Positions 33,905-42,074 of a stretch of 64,000 bases of DNA are shown here, piece by piece. Origin of the DNA: Tabrizicola_A sp964393035 (GTDB lineage: Bacteria > Pseudomonadota > Alphaproteobacteria > Rhodobacterales > Rhodobacteraceae). The DNA lies in NCBI GenBank assembly GCA_964393035.1, contig CAYMRX010000005.1, forward strand, positions 327,252 to 391,251. Reading direction: 5' to 3'. Each line of letters begins with the position of its first letter. Positions within the stretch are counted from its first letter, which is position 1. Both the position numbers and the translations under genes were made by a program. The notes beneath the pieces were generated by a model. It did not search any database. It saw only the letters and a list, made by a program, of their open reading frames with translations, and was not told the origin of the DNA.

Positions 33905-35148
33905 TGGCCAATACCATCCAACTCAAACGCCGGATCTCAGGGCTCGCTGGCGCGCCCGCTGCTCTGAAGTCAGGTGAACTCGCCCATAACGAGGTCGATG
34001 ACACGCTTTACGTTGGCAAAGGCGATGACGGCGGCGGCAATGCCACCTCAATTGTTCCGCTAGCCGGCAAGGGTGCCTTGGTTGATCTGGCGAGTGCGCA
34101 GACCGTTGCCGGGACCAAAACCTTTGCGCTTGTCCCTAAGTCTTCGCAGGACGCAAGCGCTGCGACCGATCTCGTGCGCAAATCGCAGATGGATGCGGGG
34201 CTCGCCACCAAGGCTGCCCTTGCCCATACCCATGCGATTGGGGATGTCACTGGCCTGCAGGGCGCCCTTGACGCAAAACTCGGCGCAACGGCGACGGCAG
34301 TGTCCGCGAGCAAACTGGCCACGGCGCGCAGCATCACCTTGGCAGGGGACCTCTCAGGCTCGGTCAGCTTCGATGGCTCTGCCAATGTCACGATCACGGC
34401 CGCTGTGGCCGATGACAGCCATGCCCATGTTGTCGCCAATGTGGACGGGTTGCAGGCAGCGCTTGATGGGAAGGCGCCGCTGGCCTCGCCGGCCATGACC
34501 GGAACCCCTTCTGCCCCGACGGCAATCGCGGGGACCAATACCACCCAAGTGGCAACGACCGCCTTCGTGCAGGCCGCGATCGTGGCTTTTGGCCCCGGGG
34601 ATATGCTGAAATCTACCTATGATGCCGACAATGACGGCAAGGTCGATGCGGCGGAGGTGGCGGATGCGGCACCTTGGGCGGGGATCACCGGCAAACCCAC
34701 GAGCTTTCCACCCTCGGTGCACGCGCATGCCGTGAGTGACGTGACGGGGCTGCAAGCCGCACTTGATGCAAAGGCGCCGCTTGCTTCGCCGGCGCTGACC
34801 GGCACACCGACGGCCCCCACAGCGCTCTTGGGCACCAACACCACGCAGGTGGCAACCACAGGGTTTGTGGCGGCCGCGATCGGGGCGCTGATCGATGCGG
34901 CGCCGGGTGCCATGGATACGTTGAACGAGTTGGCGGCAGCCCTTGGCGACGACCCGAGTTTTGCCACCACGGTCACGAATGCATTGGCGGGGAAACTGGC
35001 CTCTGCTTCGAACCTCTCGGATCTACCGAACAAGGCGACGGCGCGCACCAATCTCGGCCTTGGTTCACTCGCCACGCAAGCCGCGAGCAGCGTCGCGATC
35101 ACCGGCGGGTCGATCGACGGCATTGCCCTTGATGGGGGCACGTTCTGA
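33904..35148 (+). CDS. Tail fibre protein with internal repeats
   Basis: A 414-residue protein. It opens TIQLKRRISGLAGAPAALKSGELAHNEVDDTLYVGKGDD, a virion-attachment N-terminus common to fibres. The rest carries repeats of the form VTGLQAALDAKAPLASPALTGTP and GTNTTQVATT.FV. It ends SIDGIALDGGTF. It probably makes a trimeric fibre; the following gene supplies the S74 chaperone-bearing partner. Confidence 0.82.
   Translation: MANTIQLKRRISGLAGAPAALKSGELAHNEVDDTLYVGKGDDGGGNATSIVPLAGKGALVDLASAQTVAGTKTFALVPKSSQDASAATDLVRKSQMDAGLATKAALAHTHAIGDVTGLQGALDAKLGATATAVSASKLATARSITLAGDLSGSVSFDGSANVTITAAVADDSHAHVVANVDGLQAALDGKAPLASPAMTGTPSAPTAIAGTNTTQVATTAFVQAAIVAFGPGDMLKSTYDADNDGKVDAAEVADAAPWAGITGKPTSFPPSVHAHAVSDVTGLQAALDAKAPLASPALTGTPTAPTALLGTNTTQVATTGFVAAAIGALIDAAPGAMDTLNELAAALGDDPSFATTVTNALAGKLASASNLSDLPNKATARTNLGLGSLATQAASSVAITGGSIDGIALDGGTF
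34435..34875 (+). repeat. Tandem 300-base-offset repeat inside the fibre gene
   Basis: The stretch encoding VDGLQAALDGKAPLASP through GTNTTQVATTAF recurs exactly 300 bases later as VTGLQAALDAKAPLASP through GTNTTQVATTGF. A first partial unit (VTGLQGALDAKLG) lies upstream near 34245. The unit is modular and could vary in number among relatives. Confidence 0.75.
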
Positions 35149-35150
35149 CC

Positions 35151-35774
35151 ATGGCGAACACACTTCTGGTCAAACGCACGACTGTGGCAGGCCGTGTGCC
35201 CACCACCGCGCAGCTTGCGGCGGGCGAACTCGCGGTCAATGTCACCGATGGCAAGCTCTACCTTAAGAAAAGCGTGAGCGGCGTCGAAAGCATTGTCGAT
35301 GTCACCTCGGCCGCACTCACAGACGCGCAGATCTTTGCCAAGATCACCGCGCAGGATGGGGCGGGCTCCGGCCTTGATGCCGATCTTCTCGATGGGCTGC
35401 AGGCAAGCAACTTCGCGCAGCTTTCCGGCGCAACCTTCACCAGCACCGTGACAGCACCGAACTTTGTCTCCTCCTCGGACGCGCGGCTCAAATCCGATAT
35501 CGCGCCCATTCCGGATGCGCTGGCCAAGGTTCAGGCGCTGAACGGCGTCACCTTCACCATGGCGGGCAGCGATGTGCGCCAGATGGGTCTCATCGCCCAG
35601 GAAGTTCAGGCCGTGGCGCCAGAGGCCGTCGTCGAGACCGAAGGCCTGCTGCGCCTCGCCTATGGCAATCTCATCGGCCTCCTCGTCGAGGCCATCAAGG
35701 ACCTCGCCCGTGAGGTCGAACAGTTACGGGCGATCGAAGAATTGCGGGAGGGTGCCGATGCTTGCGGCAGATAA
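35151..35774 (+). CDS. Tail fibre with C-terminal S74 intramolecular chaperone (copy 2)
   Basis: A 207-residue protein. Its N-terminus (ANTLLVKRTTVAGRVPTTAQLAAGELAVN) matches that of the preceding fibre in style, and the C-terminal S74 domain (FVSSSDARLKSDIAPI ... MGLIAQEVQAVAPEAV) is closely similar to that of the gene at 29507. The C-terminal helix REVEQLRAIEELREG is the usual coiled-coil end. The next gene overlaps its 3' end by 17 bases. Confidence 0.85.
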   Translation: MANTLLVKRTTVAGRVPTTAQLAAGELAVNVTDGKLYLKKSVSGVESIVDVTSAALTDAQIFAKITAQDGAGSGLDADLLDGLQASNFAQLSGATFTSTVTAPNFVSSSDARLKSDIAPIPDALAKVQALNGVTFTMAGSDVRQMGLIAQEVQAVAPEAVVETEGLLRLAYGNLIGLLVEAIKDLAREVEQLRAIEELREGADACGR

Positions 35775-36645
35775 GGGGCTTTATCACTTGGGGCATGTAA
35801 GCCCTCTCACCTTTGGGGTCCATCTCAGCGCCACCCGGTTGACGCTCGTTGCCTTCAAGCCGATCGACCGGCTGGAGCGACCTGTCATCTTGGCCCTTGA
35901 TGCTTTGGCGGCAACACTTATGGACCGCCCCTCTCGGGCAGGCACGCCAGAGGCCTTCTATGAGGCCCATGCGATTGAGGACCCTAAGGTTCCGGGCACA
36001 CTTCTGGCCTATTGCAGCCATGTGACCTTCGACCTTGCGGATCTGAAGGGGGCCGATGAGGTCGTCGACTTCAGCCGGTTTGAGGTGCCGGTGGACGGGG
36101 CGGGGATGTTCGCCACTTGGGACAATCGGCTGATTACCTCGCGTTGGGACAAAAACGAATTTGGTCAGCGCAACCGGGCCAAGCGTGGCAGTCAGATTGC
36201 GTGCTATGTCTGGATGCCGATTGCCACGGGCAGCTTCCATGACTGCCGCATCATCCTGCCCAATCTGCAGGTCTTTGGCTTTGGCGGCACGGCTGATCCT
36301 GTCCTCCTTGGTTCTGAGGAGGCAATGAGCGATGGGCGTGGCTATCTCAGGTTCTATTGGTCGGTGCGGGTGCCAGATGATCTCACCCTCGCCCCCGAGG
36401 CCTGGGTCGAAATCCCCCTCCACCTCGCAGAAAACGCCGACGGCACGCCGCTGGCCCACAGCACCCGGCTAAAACTCGAGGCTCTGTCCGGCTACCTGCC
36501 GCAGACCCGCGTTGTGACCGATGCCGAAGGGCGGGCCGTGATCCGGGTTTGCGCTTTGGGCCTTCGCGCGGGCGATACTCTCTCCATCAAGATCAACACC
36601 GACCATTACTCCGCGGTCGGGCGCGTTGATGTGGCAGTGATCTGA
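35758..36645 (+). CDS. Unknown protein of the modification cassette, probably virion structural
   Basis: A 295-residue protein I do not recognise. The N-terminal part includes HLGHVSPLTFGVHLSATRLTLVAF; the C-terminal part is beta-rich (YLRFYWSVRVPDDLTLAPEAWVEIPLHL ... TLSIKINTDHYSAVGRVDVAVI). It has four or so scattered Cys and no catalytic motif. It overlaps the S74 fibre gene and lies 11 bases before an oxygenase gene, so it is either a fibre component or a substrate or partner of the enzymes downstream. Confidence 0.7.
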   Translation: MLAADKGLYHLGHVSPLTFGVHLSATRLTLVAFKPIDRLERPVILALDALAATLMDRPSRAGTPEAFYEAHAIEDPKVPGTLLAYCSHVTFDLADLKGADEVVDFSRFEVPVDGAGMFATWDNRLITSRWDKNEFGQRNRAKRGSQIACYVWMPIATGSFHDCRIILPNLQVFGFGGTADPVLLGSEEAMSDGRGYLRFYWSVRVPDDLTLAPEAWVEIPLHLAENADGTPLAHSTRLKLEALSGYLPQTRVVTDAEGRAVIRVCALGLRAGDTLSIKINTDHYSAVGRVDVAVI

Positions 36646-36656
36646 GGGCTGGTCTG

Positions 36657-37352
36657 ATGTTCACCGCCCTTTATCCGAGCTTTGTGCTGGTGAAGCATGG
36701 TCTTCTCAGCGCAGATCTGAACCAGCGTCTTGCCGAGATCGCCATTGCGGACGCCGCACGCCACCGCGTGGTCGATGATGCGGATCCGCGCAATCTGGGA
36801 ACGGCCGACAGCCCCTTTGGTCATATCCGGCACAATCTTCTGGCCGAGTATCGTGGGGATCCGGTGATTGAGGCCTGGCTTGCTGCCGCGCGTGCCGGTT
36901 TGGCCGAATATCTGCAGCGGGCCTATGGCGCTGAACTGCCGGAAAGGATCGACGCCATTGCCGAACCCTTTGTGCAAGGCGACAGTGGTGGGGAGCCCAT
37001 CGGCATCTTCACCCATAGCCATCCGCGCGCCGATTTTGTCGTGACCTATTACCCCGAGGTCACCTTCGGTGCCGCCGGGCCGCGGCCCTATCGCGAGGGG
37101 GCCTTGCGGTTTTACGACCCGGCTGGGCGTGGCCATAGGCTTTGGCCGAATAGAAACACCGCGATCTTCACCGGCAGTTGGTTCGATGTCGCGCCGCGCA
37201 CGGGCACGATGGTGATCTTTGAGGGCCATGTACCGCATGACTCGGCCCCCTTTGAGGGGCACCGCCGCGTTTGCTTGCCGTTGCAGGTCACCTTGCGGCT
37301 TCCCAATGCCCAAACCCCTTTAGACATCGGAGGAGAGTTCAATGGCCTATAA
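36657..37352 (+). CDS. 2OG-Fe(II) oxygenase-like protein, HxHP type
   Basis: A 231-residue protein. The double-stranded beta-helix signature is visible: H120-S-H122-P in FTHSHPRADFVVTYYPE, then GTMVIFEGHVPHDSAPFEGHRRV with His194 and Arg204 as distal iron ligand and 2-oxoglutarate-binding residue candidates. Such enzymes hydroxylate peptides or small molecules. Its stop overlaps the start of the cysteine-tailed protein gene, which makes that protein a candidate substrate. Confidence 0.72.
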   Translation: MFTALYPSFVLVKHGLLSADLNQRLAEIAIADAARHRVVDDADPRNLGTADSPFGHIRHNLLAEYRGDPVIEAWLAAARAGLAEYLQRAYGAELPERIDAIAEPFVQGDSGGEPIGIFTHSHPRADFVVTYYPEVTFGAAGPRPYREGALRFYDPAGRGHRLWPNRNTAIFTGSWFDVAPRTGTMVIFEGHVPHDSAPFEGHRRVCLPLQVTLRLPNAQTPLDIGGEFNGL

Positions 37353-37602
37353 GGTCGGAACCACCATTGTGATTGATGATGCAGGCTCTGTGCCTTGGGC
37401 GCGGATCTCTGGAGCGCCGGCGGCCGGCTTGGCGGCTGGCGAATACACCAAGACGGCGACCGAGTATAAGGTCAGCGGCAGTGGGAACCTCGTCTCGACC
37501 ACCTTCATCGGCCTCGAGTTCCAAAGTGATATGACGTATCACGATATTTACCTGCGCACATATCAGCCTGCCACGAACTGCAACTGCCAGTGCTACTGCT
37601 GA
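37342..37602 (+). CDS. Cysteine-tailed 86-residue protein, candidate modification substrate
   Basis: The first 78 residues contain no Cys and open MAYKVGTTIVIDDAGSVPWA, a style seen in small phage structural proteins. The last eight residues are NCNCQCYC, with Cys at 80, 82, 84 and 86. Long leader-like part plus a short reactive C-terminus is the layout of a RiPP (ribosomal, modified peptide) precursor. It lies between two 2OG-Fe(II) oxygenase genes and just before a radical SAM/SPASM gene. Whether it is a released peptide or a virion-bound cap is open. Confidence 0.75.
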   Translation: MAYKVGTTIVIDDAGSVPWARISGAPAAGLAAGEYTKTATEYKVSGSGNLVSTTFIGLEFQSDMTYHDIYLRTYQPATNCNCQCYC

Positions 37603-37612
37603 GGGCGCGCGT

Positions 37613-38227
37613 ATGCAGGTTCAACGGCAGATTGCTGAGCTTTGGCCGACTCGGGTCGGCTTTTACCTTCTCGAGGCTGACGAGGCCACCAGGCAGCTTC
37701 AGGCGCTTTATGACCGCGCGTGGCGGCCGCCACAGGTGGGGCGGAGTGCGGCGGAACGGCGGGTCCGGGGTATTATGGCGGAGGCGCCGGAGCTTTTGGC
37801 GACCGTGCGCGATTGCGTGGGCGATTATCTTGGCCCCGGTGCTGCCTTCCTTGATCCCAGCTATTGCGAGAACCGCGCGCTTCTCATTGAGGATCGCGCC
37901 TTCATCAACACCCATGCCGACAGCCGCGAAGGCGATGTGACGGCGGTGTTGTTCCTCAGCGGGGATGGGGTGGGTCAGCCGATCAATTCGGTGGGCAATC
38001 CGCGCTTTTGCCTGGAGGACCCAAGCCGCTATGCCGATCAGCCGCGGCTCCCCTTTGAAAACCGGTCCGCCTTTAGCGTCAATCCGCGCCCCGGCCTTCT
38101 GGTGATCTTCCCCGCCTGGATCCCGCATAACCAGCATCCCTATCAGGGCGAGGTCCCGCATATCCAGATTGTCATGAACTTCCGGGTCAGCATCCCGGAG
38201 CATCTGCAAGAAGAATGGTTTGACTGA
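37613..38227 (+). CDS. 2OG-Fe(II) oxygenase, HxD...H type
   Basis: A 204-residue protein. Iron ligands are apparent: His101 and Asp103 in INTHADSREGDVTAVLFLSG and His172 in LLVIFPAWIPHNQHPYQG. The N-terminus resembles phage/marine 2OG-Fe(II) oxygenases that act on protein side chains. It starts 10 bases after the cysteine-tailed gene, and its stop overlaps the ATG of the radical SAM gene, so dosage of the enzymes is coupled. Confidence 0.8.
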   Translation: MQVQRQIAELWPTRVGFYLLEADEATRQLQALYDRAWRPPQVGRSAAERRVRGIMAEAPELLATVRDCVGDYLGPGAAFLDPSYCENRALLIEDRAFINTHADSREGDVTAVLFLSGDGVGQPINSVGNPRFCLEDPSRYADQPRLPFENRSAFSVNPRPGLLVIFPAWIPHNQHPYQGEVPHIQIVMNFRVSIPEHLQEEWFD

Positions 38228-39465
38228 TGTGGTACACGCTGACCTTAGAGGCCCGTGACGGCAGCCGTCGCAATATTCGATATAACCCGCACAGCTCCGA
38301 GATCAAGGGGATTGATCTTGGCCCCATTACGGAGCGGGACTGGCAGGATGCGCCCCGCGTCTCGAAGGCGACGCCCTTGGGCAAATCCCGTGCGCCCAAG
38401 GTGCTCAAAATCCAGTTGGGGCTCTCCTGCAATTACAGTTGCTCCTATTGCAGCCAGGCCAGCCAGATTGGGGATGCGACGCTCTCCAAGCTCAGTGACG
38501 TTGACGCGTTCCTGGCAAACCTTGACAGTTGGCTCGAGGGCGCGCCGGAGCGGATTGAACTTTGGGGTGGGGAGCCCTTTGTCTATTGGGCGAAACTGAA
38601 GCGCCTCATTCCGGCGCTGGCCGAGAGGTTCCCGTCGGCGCGGTTCCTCATCATCACCAATGGCTCGCTTCTGACCCGCGAGAAGCTCGACCTCATCTAC
38701 CGCTATGACATTGACATCGGGCTCAGTCATGATGGGCCCGGCCAAGATCAGCGCGGGCCAGATCCGCTCGAGAACCCCGAGCAGCGGCGCTGGATTGAGG
38801 CGCTTCTGGCCGAGCGAAAAGGTCGTGTTGGCATCAACACCGTGCTGACCGTTCAGAACTATGACCTTGGCGCGATCAAGACCTGGTTCCAGGAACGGCT
38901 GGGGCCAGATGTGCCGCTCTCGCTTGAAGGCGTGGTCGATGTTTATGATGCCGCCACGCTTTTAGGGCCAGGGCGGTTTGAAGAGAGCGACCTCCACGCA
39001 TTGCGGCGTGAGGTGTTTGAAAGCCTCGTCACCGATCCCCAGGGCTTCGGGCTCGACACCCGCCTTCGTGACTTTATCACCTCCCTGAAAACCCGCCGTC
39101 CAATCTCTGCCCTCAGCCAGAAATGTGCGATGGACCGGCCCGAGCACCTCGCCGTCGACCTGAGCGGCAACGTCATGACCTGTCAGAACACCGGGGCGAA
39201 GGGCGTGCACAAGATTGGCCATGTGGCTGACTTTGACGGGATCAAGCTTGATACCGCGACGCATTTTGCCTTCCGGGACGAGTGCATGGCCTGTCCTGTC
39301 GTGCAGCTCTGCAAGGGGTCCTGCATGTTCCTTGAGGGGGAGTTCTTCAAGCAGTCCTGTACAAATGAGTTCGCCTTCAACATGGGGATCATGATGGCGG
39401 CTGTATGGCATTTGACGGGGATGGTGATGGTTGGGGTATCAAGTCAGACAGAGGCGCAGAACTGA
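38227..39465 (+). CDS. Radical SAM/SPASM peptide-modifying enzyme
   Basis: A 412-residue protein. The radical SAM cluster is C68-x3-C72-x2-C75 (CNYSCSYC). The C-terminal SPASM domain is complete: C300-x13-G-x4-C319, then C353-x2-C356-x5-C362-x3-C366 and C378, matching the published pattern. Such enzymes bind two auxiliary 4Fe-4S clusters and make thioether, C-C or epimerised bonds in peptides; the neighbouring Cys-tailed protein is the obvious candidate substrate. The last dozen residues run into the truncated IS21 element, so the natural C-terminus may be slightly altered while the active parts remain. Confidence 0.88.
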   Translation: MWYTLTLEARDGSRRNIRYNPHSSEIKGIDLGPITERDWQDAPRVSKATPLGKSRAPKVLKIQLGLSCNYSCSYCSQASQIGDATLSKLSDVDAFLANLDSWLEGAPERIELWGGEPFVYWAKLKRLIPALAERFPSARFLIITNGSLLTREKLDLIYRYDIDIGLSHDGPGQDQRGPDPLENPEQRRWIEALLAERKGRVGINTVLTVQNYDLGAIKTWFQERLGPDVPLSLEGVVDVYDAATLLGPGRFEESDLHALRREVFESLVTDPQGFGLDTRLRDFITSLKTRRPISALSQKCAMDRPEHLAVDLSGNVMTCQNTGAKGVHKIGHVADFDGIKLDTATHFAFRDECMACPVVQLCKGSCMFLEGEFFKQSCTNEFAFNMGIMMAAVWHLTGMVMVGVSSQTEAQN

Positions 39466-39468
39466 AAT

Positions 39469-40669
39469 TTCCGGCATCAAGGATTACGTGCGCGAGCGTG
39501 AGCGGCGGACCCGGGAAATGTTTGTGCCGTTGGCCCATCCGCCGGGAGATGCGCAGGCGGATTTTGGCGAGGCCGTCGCCGTCATTGCGGGTGTTGAACA
39601 AAAGGCGCATTTCTTCGTCATGGATCTACCGCACAGCGATGCCTATTTCGTGCGGGCCTATCCGGCGGCGACCGCGGAAGCGTGGATGGACGGGCATGTC
39701 CATGCCTTCGCCTTCTTCGGCGGGGTTCCGCAATCGGTGCTTTACGACAACGACCGCTGCCTGGTCTCGAAGATCCAGCCGGACGGCACGCGCATCCGCG
39801 CCGCGCTGTTCAGCGGCTTGCAGTCGCATTACCTGTTTCGGGACCGCTATGGGCGGCCTGGGAGGGGGAACGACAAAGGCAATGTCGAGGGGATGGTTGG
39901 CTACACCCGCCGCAACCATATGGTACCGATCCCCTGCTTTCCCGATTGGGACGCCTTCAACGCCGACCTTGAGGCGCAGTGTCGCGCGCGCTGCACGCAC
40001 ATCCTTCGCGGCCACAAGGAGACGATCGGCGACAGGCTGCAGCGCGATCTGGCGGCGATGCGGCCCCTTCCTGCCGCCCGGTTCGAAGCCTGCGACCAGA
40101 CGGGCGGGCGGGTCAGCTCTCAGTCGCTCGTGCGGTATGACACCAACGATTACTCGGTCCCGGTCGCCTACGGCCATCAGGATGTCTGGGTTCGCGGCTA
40201 CGTTGATCAGGTTGTGATCGGCTGTCGCGGGGAGGTGATCGCCCGACACCCGCGTTGCTACGGGCGCGAGGACATGATCTTCGATCCGGTCCACTACCTT
40301 CCGCTGATCGAGCGCAAGATCAATGCCTTAGACCAAGCCGCGCCTCTGGCGGAATGGGACTTGCCCGCAGAGTTCCATACCCTGCGCCGCCTGATGGAGG
40401 CACGCATGCTCAAGATGGGCCGACGCGAGTATGTGCAGGTGCTGCGTCTGCTCGAGGCCTTCGGCATGGATGACCTGCATGCCGCCGTGAAGAAGGCCCT
40501 GAAGCTGGGAGCGGTCGGCTTCGATGCCGTCAAGCACCTCGTGCTCTGCCAGGTCGAGAAGCGTCCCCCGAGGCTCGACCTTGATATCTACCCCTACCTG
40601 CCGCGGGCGAATGTCGAGACGACGCGTGCGGCCAGCTACATGGCCCTGATGTCGGAGGCGGCGGAATGA
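39469..40669 (+). pseudogene. istA: IS21 transposase IstA, N-terminally truncated
   Basis: The remaining part starts ISGIKDYVRERERRTREMFVPLAHPPG and includes the DDE core: Asp in DAQADFGEA, Asp in SVLYDNDRC and Glu in GNVEGMVGYTRR. The N-terminal helix-turn-helix that binds the element's ends is missing. An ATG at 39431 opens a chimaeric frame using radical SAM-side sequence, so a shortened protein could be made, but DNA-end recognition should be lost. Its 3' end overlaps istB by 4 bases. Confidence 0.85.
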
Positions 40670-41430
40670 CCGAGGCCCCGAAGATCCTGCTTGCCCACCA
40701 TCTGAAGACGCTGAAGCTGCCCACCGTCCTGCGGGAACATGAGAAGGTTGCGCGCCAATGCGCCGCCGAAGGGCTGGACCATGTTCAGTTCCTGTCGCGC
40801 CTGGTCGAACTGGAACTGATCGATCGCGAGCGGCGGATGGTCGAGCGCCGCATCAAGGCCGCGAAGTTCCCGGCCACCAAGAGCCTCGACAGCTTCGACT
40901 TCAAGGCAATCCCGAAGCTGAACAAGATGCAGGTGCTGGAATTGGCGCGCTGCGAATGGATCGAACGGCGCGAGAACGTGATCGCCCTTGGACCCAGCGG
41001 AACCGGCAAAACACACGTGGCCTTAGGCTTGGGGCTGGCGGCCTGCCAGAAGGGGATCTCCGTCAGCTTCACTACCGCCGCCGCGCTGGTCAACGAGTTG
41101 ATGGAGGCGCGCGACGAACGCAGGCTCCTGCGTGTCCAGAAGCAGATGGCTGCCGTGAAGCTGCTGATCATCGACGAACTGGGCTTCGTGCCCCTGTCCA
41201 AGACCGGCGCCGAGCTGCTCTTTGAGATGATATCCCAGCGCTACGAGCGCGGGGCCACGCTGATCACCAGCAATCTGCCCTTCGATGAATGGACCGAGAC
41301 CTTCGGCACCGAGCGGCTGACCGGCGCGCTCCTCGATCGGCTCACCCACCACGTCAACATCCTTGAGATGAACGGCGAAAGCTATCGCCTCGCGCAAAGT
41401 CGCGCGCGCCAGACTGGCGACAACACCTGA
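40666..41430 (+). CDS. istB: IS21 helper ATPase IstB
   Basis: A 254-residue AAA+ ATPase, full length. Walker A is GPSGTGKTH and Walker B LLIIDELGFVPL; SNLPFDEW and the terminal MNGESYRLAQSRAR are typical. IstB directs target choice for the IstA transposase. It is intact although its partner is truncated. Confidence 0.93.
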   Translation: MTEAPKILLAHHLKTLKLPTVLREHEKVARQCAAEGLDHVQFLSRLVELELIDRERRMVERRIKAAKFPATKSLDSFDFKAIPKLNKMQVLELARCEWIERRENVIALGPSGTGKTHVALGLGLAACQKGISVSFTTAAALVNELMEARDERRLLRVQKQMAAVKLLIIDELGFVPLSKTGAELLFEMISQRYERGATLITSNLPFDEWTETFGTERLTGALLDRLTHHVNILEMNGESYRLAQSRARQTGDNT

Positions 41431-41546
41431 TCCAAACCAACCAGACTTGGCCCTGAAGGGCCAAGGCGGCCAGTCATCCGCAAGCTAAATGGGGAGCGCG
41501 CATGACTGGCCGCCGCACATAACACGCGTCCCGCACAAACCCAAAG

Positions 41547-41596
41547 TGGCCCAGTTTTGCGCCGCCACGTGGCCCAATTTTACTCCGGCGTTGACA
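41547..41596. repeat. IS21-type right terminal repeats
   Basis: TGGCCCAGTTTTGC (41547-41560) and TGGCCCAATTTTAC (41570-41583) are spaced 23 bases apart, followed by TCCGGCG and the end TTGACA. Multiple terminal repeats like these bind IstA in the IS21 family. The matching left end is not found upstream. Confidence 0.75.
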
Positions 41597-41632
41597 GTCA
41601 GCGCCGCCCCCAAACCCGAAAAGGAGCCCTTC

Positions 41633-41974
41633 GTGGCAAACCAGAACGACTTCTGGTCATGGATCATGACCGACCAGGCGAAAACCGCCCTCGCAGGTGC
41701 TGCGGGCGGCATCGTACGCTGGGTCACCCTGCGCGAGCGCTGGCAAGACGGCGTGGCCTCGCTCCTCGTGGGCTCGATCTGCGCCCTCTATGTCGGGCCT
41801 TTCGTCAACCCGCTGATCAAGCCGATGATCGGCGACCTGGCCCCGAACGGCGACAGCACCGGCTTTGCCTCATTCCTGGTGGGCTTGGGCGGCATTTCCA
41901 TCGCGGGTTTGCTGATCGACCTGATCCGCACTCGCACCTCGAAGGCGAAGGGGGATGGCGATGCGCAAGGCTGA
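41633..41974 (+). CDS. Phage holin-like membrane protein (copy 2)
   Basis: A 113-residue protein with about three membrane segments (TALAGAAGGIVRW, GVASLLVGSICALYVGPFVNPL, FASFLVGLGGISIAGLLIDLI) and a basic tail. AAGGAG at 41621-41626, 6 bases before GTG 41633, fixes the start. It stands right after the IS21 end and before an amidase gene, giving a second lysis module. Only modest likeness to the holin at 30160. Confidence 0.72.
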   Translation: MANQNDFWSWIMTDQAKTALAGAAGGIVRWVTLRERWQDGVASLLVGSICALYVGPFVNPLIKPMIGDLAPNGDSTGFASFLVGLGGISIAGLLIDLIRTRTSKAKGDGDAQG

Positions 41975-42056
41975 CCGCTTCCGCCACCTTCGCCGCGAGG
42001 CCCTGTTCTGGGGCGTAGCTGTCATGGTCGGCTTCCTTTTCTTCGTCTGCCTCTGA
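41961..42056 (+). CDS. Single-span membrane microprotein
   Basis: A 31-residue protein, MRKADRFRHLRREALFWGVA followed by a hydrophobic end. Positive N-terminus and one membrane span suggest a holin modulator or pinholin-like part of the lysis module. AAGGGGG lies 6 bases upstream; ATG 41955 in the same frame is an alternative. It overlaps the holin gene end. Confidence 0.55.
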   Translation: MRKADRFRHLRREALFWGVAVMVGFLFFVCL

Positions 42057-42074
42057 TCCCCGAAAGGACATCCC

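Larger units (their letters stand above)
39466..41596 (+). mobile_element. 5'-truncated IS21-family element
   Basis: It comprises the 3' part of istA, intact istB and the right end. The left end and about the first 130 codons of istA are missing; the left boundary near 39,466 is set by where IstA similarity begins. The right end holds two copies of TGGCCCA-TTTT (41547 and 41570) and finishes at TTGACA (41591-41596). It lies between the radical SAM gene and the second lysis module and may have deleted phage sequence. Confidence 0.82.
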
